In this document: one piece after another, positions 58,701 to 64,000 of the stretch
How the letters are laid out: the number at the start of each line of letters is the position of its first letter
Position numbering within the stretch: position 1 is the first letter of the stretch
DNA from: Steromphala cineraria
Lineage: Eukaryota; Mollusca; Gastropoda; Trochida; Trochidae
Direction: 5' to 3'
Length of the DNA stretch: 64,000 nt
Assembly (NCBI GenBank): GCA_916613615.1
Contig: OU744724.1
Coordinates: 18,276,171 to 18,340,170 of the forward strand
Made by a program: the position numbers and the translations under genes
The notes under the pieces: model-generated
The model's database searches: none
What the model saw: only the letters and a program-made list of their open reading frames with translations
What the model was told of the DNA's origin: nothing

Positions 58701-61700
58701 GATGAGACGGTTTTACACCAATTTCATGTCTTATATATACCTTACATAGGAAATGCACTTTTTTAGGTGTGACCCCTTGCTAACTTGCATCTCTTTCACT
58801 CCTTCAGTTCTGATGACAGTTTTACACCAATTTCATGTCTTATATATACCTATCATAGGAAATGCACCTTTTTAGGTGTGACCCTTGCTAACTTGCATCT
58901 CTTTCACTCCTTCAGTTCTGATGACAGTTTTACACCAATTTCATGTCTTATATATACCTATCATAGGAAATGCACCTTTTTAGGTGTGACCCCTTGCTAA
59001 CTTGCGTCTCTTTCAATCCTTCAGTTCTGATGACAGTTTTACACCAATTTCATGTCTTATATATACCTATCATAGGAAATGCACCTTTTTAGGTGTGACC
59101 CCTTGCTAACTTGCATCTCTTTCACTCCTTCAGTTCTGATGAGACAGTTTTACACCAATTTCATGTCTTATATATACCTTACATAGGAAATGCACTTTTT
59201 TAGGTGTGACCCTTGCTAACTTACGTCTCTTTCACTCCTTCAGTTCTGATGAGACGGTTTCACACCAATTTCATGTCTTATATATACCTTTCATAGGAAA
59301 TGCACTTTTTTAGGTGTGACCCTTGCTAACTTGCGTCTCTTTCACTCCTTCAGTTCTGATGAGACGGTTTTACACCAATTTCATGTCTTATATATACCTT
59401 TCATAGGAAATGCACCTTTTTAGGTGTGACCCTTGCTAACTTGCGTCTCTTTCACTCCTTCAGTTCTGATGAGACGGTTTTACACCAATTTCATGTCTTA
59501 TATATACCTATCATAGGAAATGCACCTTTTTAGGTGTGACCCCTTGCTAACTTGCGTCTCTTTCAATCCTTCAGTTCTGATGACAGTTTTACACCAATTT
59601 CATGTCTTATATATACCTATCATAGGAAATGCACCTTTTTAGGTGTGACCCCTTGCTAACTTGCATCTCTTTCACTCCTTCAGTTCTGATGAGACGGTTT
59701 TACACCAATTTCATGTCTTATATATACCTTTCATAGGAAATGCACTTTTTTAGGTGTGACCCTTGCTAACTTGCGTCTCTTTCACTCCTTCAGTTCTGAT
59801 GAGACGGTTTTACACCAATTTCATGTCTTATATATACCTTACATAGGAAATGCACTTTTTTAGGTGTGACCCCTTGCTAACTTGCATCTCTTTCACTCCT
59901 TCAGTTCTGATGACAGTTTTACACCAATTTCATGTCTTATATATACCTATCATAGGAAATACACCTTTTTAGGTGTGACCCTTGCTAACTTGCATCTCTT
60001 TCACTCCTTCAGTTCTGATGACAGTTTTACACCAATTTCATGTCTTATACAGTGATTGGGAAGGAAACTTTTGACAATGGGCCATTTTCATGGCTTTTAG
60101 TAATTTTCTGCATTTTAAAGGGGCCATTGCCCTTATATCAATAGTAAAGTTCAAAATTTTAATGGGCCATTTTTTCAGAAAATGTGCAAATGGCCCATGG
60201 CCCCTGCCCTTCCTAATCCCTGCTTATATATACCTATCATAGGAAATGCACTTTTTTAGGTGTGACCCCTTGCTAACTTGCATCTCTTTCACTCCTTCAG
60301 TTCTGATGACAGTTTTACACCAATTTCATGTCTTATATATACCTATCATAGGAAATGCACCTTTTTAGGTGTGACCCTTGCTAACTTGCATCTCTTTCAC
60401 TCCTTCAGTTCTGATGAGACGGTTTCACACCAATTTCATGTCTTATATATACCTATCATAGGAAATGCACCTTTTTAGGTGTGACCCCTTGCTAACTTGC
60501 GTCTCTTTCAATCCTTCAGTTCTGATGACAGTTTTACACCAATTTCATGTCTTATATATACCTATCATAGGAAATGCACCTTTTTAGGTGTGACCCCTTG
60601 CTAACTTGCATCTCTTTCACTCCTTCAGTTCTGATGAGACGGTTTTACACCAATTTCATGTCTTATATATACCTTACATAGGAAATGCACTTTTTTTAGG
60701 TGTGACCCTTGCTAACTTACGTCTCTTTCACTCCTTCAGTTCTGATGAGACGGTTTTACACCAATTTCATGTCTTATATATACCTTTCATAGGAAATGCA
60801 CTTTTTTAGGTGTGACCCTTGCTAACTTGCGTCTCTTTCACTCCTTCAGTTCTGATGAGACGGTTTTACACCAATTTCATGTCTTATATATACCTTACAT
60901 AGGAAATGCACTTTTTTAGGTGTGACCCCTTGCTAACTTGCATCTCTTTCACTCCTTCAGTTCTGATGACAGTTTTACACCAATTTCATGTCTTATATAT
61001 ACCTATCATAGGAAATGCACCTTTTTAGGTGTGACCCTTGCTAACTTGCATCTCTTTCACTCCTTCAGTTCTGATGACAGTTTTACACCAATTTCATGTC
61101 TTATATATACCTATCATAGGAAATGCACTTTTTTAGGTGTGACCCCTTGCTAACTTGCATCTCTTTCACTCCTTCAGTTCTGATGACAGTTTTACACCAA
61201 TTTCATGTCTTATATATACCTATCATAGGAAATGCACCTTTTTAGGTGTGACCCTTGCTAACTTGCATCTCTTTCACTCCTTCAGTTCTGATGAGACGGT
61301 TTCACACCAATTTCATGTCTTATATATACCTATCATAGGAAATGCACCTTTTTAGGTGTGACCCCTTGCTAACTTGCGTCTCTTTCACTCCTTCAGTTCT
61401 GATGACAGTTTTACACCAATTTCATGTCTTATATATACCTATCATAGGAAATGCACCTTTTTAGGTGTGACCCTTGCTAACTTGCATCTCTTTCACTCCT
61501 TCAGTTCTGATGAGACAGTTTTACACCAATTTCATGTCTTATATATACCTATCATAGGAAATGCACCTTTTTAGGTGTGACCCTTGCTAACTTGCATCTC
61601 TTTCACTCCTTCAGTTCTGATGAGACAGTTTTACACCAATTTCATGTCTTATATATACCTTACATAGGAAATGCACTTTTTTAGGTGTGACCCTTGCTAA

Positions 61701-61915
61701 CTTGCGTCTCTTTCACTCCTTCAGTTCTGATGAGACGGTTTTACACCAATTTCATGTCTTATATATACCTTACATAGGAAATGCACTTTTTTAGGTGTGA
61801 CCCCTTGCTAACTTGCGTCTCTTTCACTCCTTCAGTTCTGATTGGACAGTTTTACACCACTTTCATGTCTTCAATAAACCTTTCATATGTAGTACAACTT
61901 TTTTATGAGTGACCC
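55721..61915. repeat. satellite array, ~110 bp monomer, 11-mer higher-order repeat
   Basis: About 54 tandem monomers of 101-115 bases. Each contains TCTCTTTCACTCCTTCAGTT, CTGATGAGACGG (or CTGATGACAG), TTTTACACCAATTTCATGTC and CATAGGAAATGCAC. Variants are arranged in a 1208 bp higher-order unit of 11 monomers: marker monomers recur at 56698, 57906 and 59114, and the first two units differ at perhaps one base (about 57592). Edge monomers are the most diverged (55721-56030 and 61830-61915), as expected for unequal crossing-over. The array lies in the apparent 5' intron of TOGARAM and is interrupted by a small transposon at 60050-60222. Confidence 0.95.
60050..60222. mobile_element. 173 bp MITE inserted in the satellite (6 bp TSD)
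   Basis: The ends are CAGTGATTGGGAAGG and (reverse complement) CAGGGATTAGGAAGG; the interior carries GGGCCATTTT-type repeats. CTTATA is present at 60044-60049 and 60223-60228. Removing the element and one CTTATA gives back the monomer's usual sequence exactly, which fixes both borders. Confidence 0.85.
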
Positions 61916-64000
61916 CTCACCAAATTGTTCTAACTAGGGCCTTGTAGTTGAATAAGGCATTTACCTGACTTGAGAATCTAGGCAAAATCAAATAGATGTA
62001 TCATCCAAAATCTTATCTTTATCAGTTTTATTACACTACATATTTACGTATACATGTATTTACAAAACCTTTTTTCTTGTTGTTTAACTATGACTTTGTG
62101 TAAAGATACGTCTTACTCAAGCTGTTTGATACCAGTACTTAAACTCTGGATGTTATAAAAGTGACATAAAACTAACTTCACATGTATTGCCGCATTTACA
62201 CAAATACATGCCTAGTAGGATTCAACATTCCATGATCAAAATTGATACTCAAACTTTCAACAAATCAAGATCTCTTTCTATTTGAAAGTCACGATCCAAA
62301 CAATGCCTTGTATAATGTTCAACAACTTGTACATCTTGTACAGTGTACAATAAATAACAACTGTGGAGTATACTTGATATGCTTTTTGGCAGGACAAAAT
62401 TTCAATAGCTTTGTCCTCTATATATATACTGCTACTTAGTCAATATTTCATTTCAATAGCAATTACAGGTTTAGCCTCTTGAATGAACTAGAGAATCTGT
62501 GGCCATAGTTTTAGTTTACAGTGCATGGTTTGCCAGTAGAATACTGTTATTTGAAAAATAACTTTTTGGCTGTAAGCTTATCACCATAGTGATTTTCTTC
62601 GAATAGTGAATTCATGCCATACAAAACTTGCATGTTTGTTTTTCTTATTAATACCGTTTCCCTATAGTCAACATAAAATGCTACTTAATTTGCTTCTCCT
62701 GAATTCTAAATTCATCAGAGACCTATTGTCACAATTTTCTAAAAAAAAAAAGAGATTTCGTTTTTAAGGTTTTCTGTCAGCAAAACTCTACTAATTGTTC
62801 AATAATTTTAGATAAATTTTCATCATGCAATCTGCAGTGACTGTAAATCAGACAAGAAACAAATTCCCAGTAAACAAAAATCAAACAACTGTAACATAGG
62901 ATTAAATACAAGCATCAATAATCAATGTCTAAGAATAAACCCTTTAATTTCACTGCAAAATCAATACAATTAAGTTAACACAACGAACAAGGAAATTAGA
63001 AAAAACATACTTTGTTATTTTTTTATTTTTTTAACATGAAATCGATAAGTCTGAACGGGACACTGTATTCCTAACTTTCACTGCCTATTGAGGTAATTCT
63101 TCAGTCTGAAACACCTAGGTCACGACATGTGAATATAGCTCAACAATTTAATCAGGTCTCATGCAAGGAGATGGTGTTTATACCCAGGACAGCAACATAG
63201 ATACACGTACGGTCTTCCTTCCTATTCACGATTGCTGTAGACACTTAATAATTAACCAAGAAATGAAAACCCTTGATATTGATGCGCCATCTTTCATTAT
63301 AGCAGTTGAGATGTGATCTGGATGTTTGTAACAAATACAGAAATCTAACATTTCTTATTGATAGATCTTTACTGTGAACTTAGATTATTGAGGTAGATCA
63401 TATTGATAATTCCTTAACAATTAAGTGATTAATAAATATTCAGAATACACCAAAATCTATTTCCTAACATTTAGGAAAATTGTAATACGTTGACTTGTTT
63501 TACCCTGATATAGTAAGCCTGAAATGTTTAAATGAAACTAAATTTTACTTTTGAATTTTGTGTACATTATAACTTTCTATGCAAGCACCTCATCTTTAGG
63601 ACACATATTTATGACAACTGCATGAAGAACTAGTATTTATGATTTACGATTGTTTTATGACTTGTGACTCATAGACAAAATTTGACACAATTATAGTCCT
63701 TACTTGGTACCCCTTCAACCTCAAGATGAAGCAAGGTCCAAAATTCAATAACATAATCTCTTCTAATGCTTGTTGTCTCAAATATACAATTTATAACCAA
63801 ACCTTTTATCTCCACTTCAAGCCGTTAACAAAATGAAAACTGAAGTGAAATCTCCAACGTCAAGGCAACAAGTCCATAGAGAGACAATGTTCACTATAAA
63901 ACTCTCCTTAAACTATCTGCCACAAATTTGTCAAGGTGTATCGAGATCATTTGTTAATGTGAGGACAAGTCAGCTACCCAAGTGACTGTTGAGAGGATAG
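61916..64000. other. intron or upstream sequence, nothing assigned
   Basis: AT-rich sequence to the window end. I see no exon, RNA gene or repeat family I can support. Earlier TOGARAM exons, if on this strand, should lie to the right. Confidence 0.4.

Noticed and set aside
57245..61574. Open frames of 66-71 codons repeated along the satellite
   Set aside because: They recur only because the monomer recurs, and they shift with monomer length (101-115 bases, not a multiple of three). No protein-level constraint is visible.
55721..61915. Hammerhead-ribozyme-like CTGATGAG in every satellite monomer
   Set aside because: The first core (CTGATGA) is present, but the GAAA that follows about 45 bases later is not preceded by a stem that pairs with the bases after CTGATGA, and many monomers have CTGATGACA instead. 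I see no complete catalytic core on either strand.
55721..61915. CRISPR-like regular repetition
   Set aside because: Whole ~110 bp monomers are repeated head to tail with no unique spacers, and the genes around are eukaryotic with introns.

Overview
The window looks like nuclear DNA of a lophotrochozoan animal, most likely a bivalve mollusc. Genes are split by AT-rich introns with GT..AG borders, and the spaces between them are packed with small inverted-repeat transposons, LINE fragments and tandem repeats. No prokaryotic gene layout, rRNA, tRNA or CRISPR array was seen. The species cannot be named from sequence alone.

Layout: (1) 1-7020, a minus-strand LINE (endonuclease end plus reverse transcriptase) cut in two by a 5.58 kb insertion flanked by TTAA; the insertion holds an L1/Tx1-like LINE remnant and a few unassigned coding-looking segments. 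(2) 7498-11498, a plus-strand gene for an unrecognised repeat protein with a hydrophobic C-terminus. It is broken by a 688 bp inverted-repeat transposon (6 bp target duplication) and by a 1-base loss. (3) 11550-15400, transposon and tandem-repeat territory with one orphan coding segment. (4) 15411-18297, a complete six-exon DTD1 gene (D-aminoacyl-tRNA deacylase). (5) 18300-24000, more repeats, including a TTAA-flanked MITE and a repeat rich in AGGTCA half-sites. (6) 24015-27473 minus, a single-exon BTB/POZ protein of 1152 residues, head-to-head with (7) 28038-32900 plus, a six-exon CGRRF1-like RING E3 ligase; the 564 bp between them carries several CCAAT boxes. (8) 40107-54630 minus, the 3' part (19 exons seen) of a TOGARAM-type TOG-domain microtubule protein, convergent with CGRRF1. 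Its upstream intron carries a 6.2 kb satellite array (55.7-61.9 kb) with an 11-monomer higher-order repeat.

The host genes are unrelated housekeeping or regulatory genes: tRNA proofreading, ubiquitin ligation at a membrane, ciliary microtubule control and a BTB scaffold. The only sign of shared control is the CCAAT-rich divergent BTB/CGRRF1 promoter. The most unusual content is the transposon record. Several insertions can be read to the base with their target duplications (TTAA, 6, 8 and 9 bp), two of them inside reading frames, and one duplicated G-tract has since grown to 31 bases. All exon models were made by eye from splice motifs, phase and recalled family resemblance. No alignment was run.
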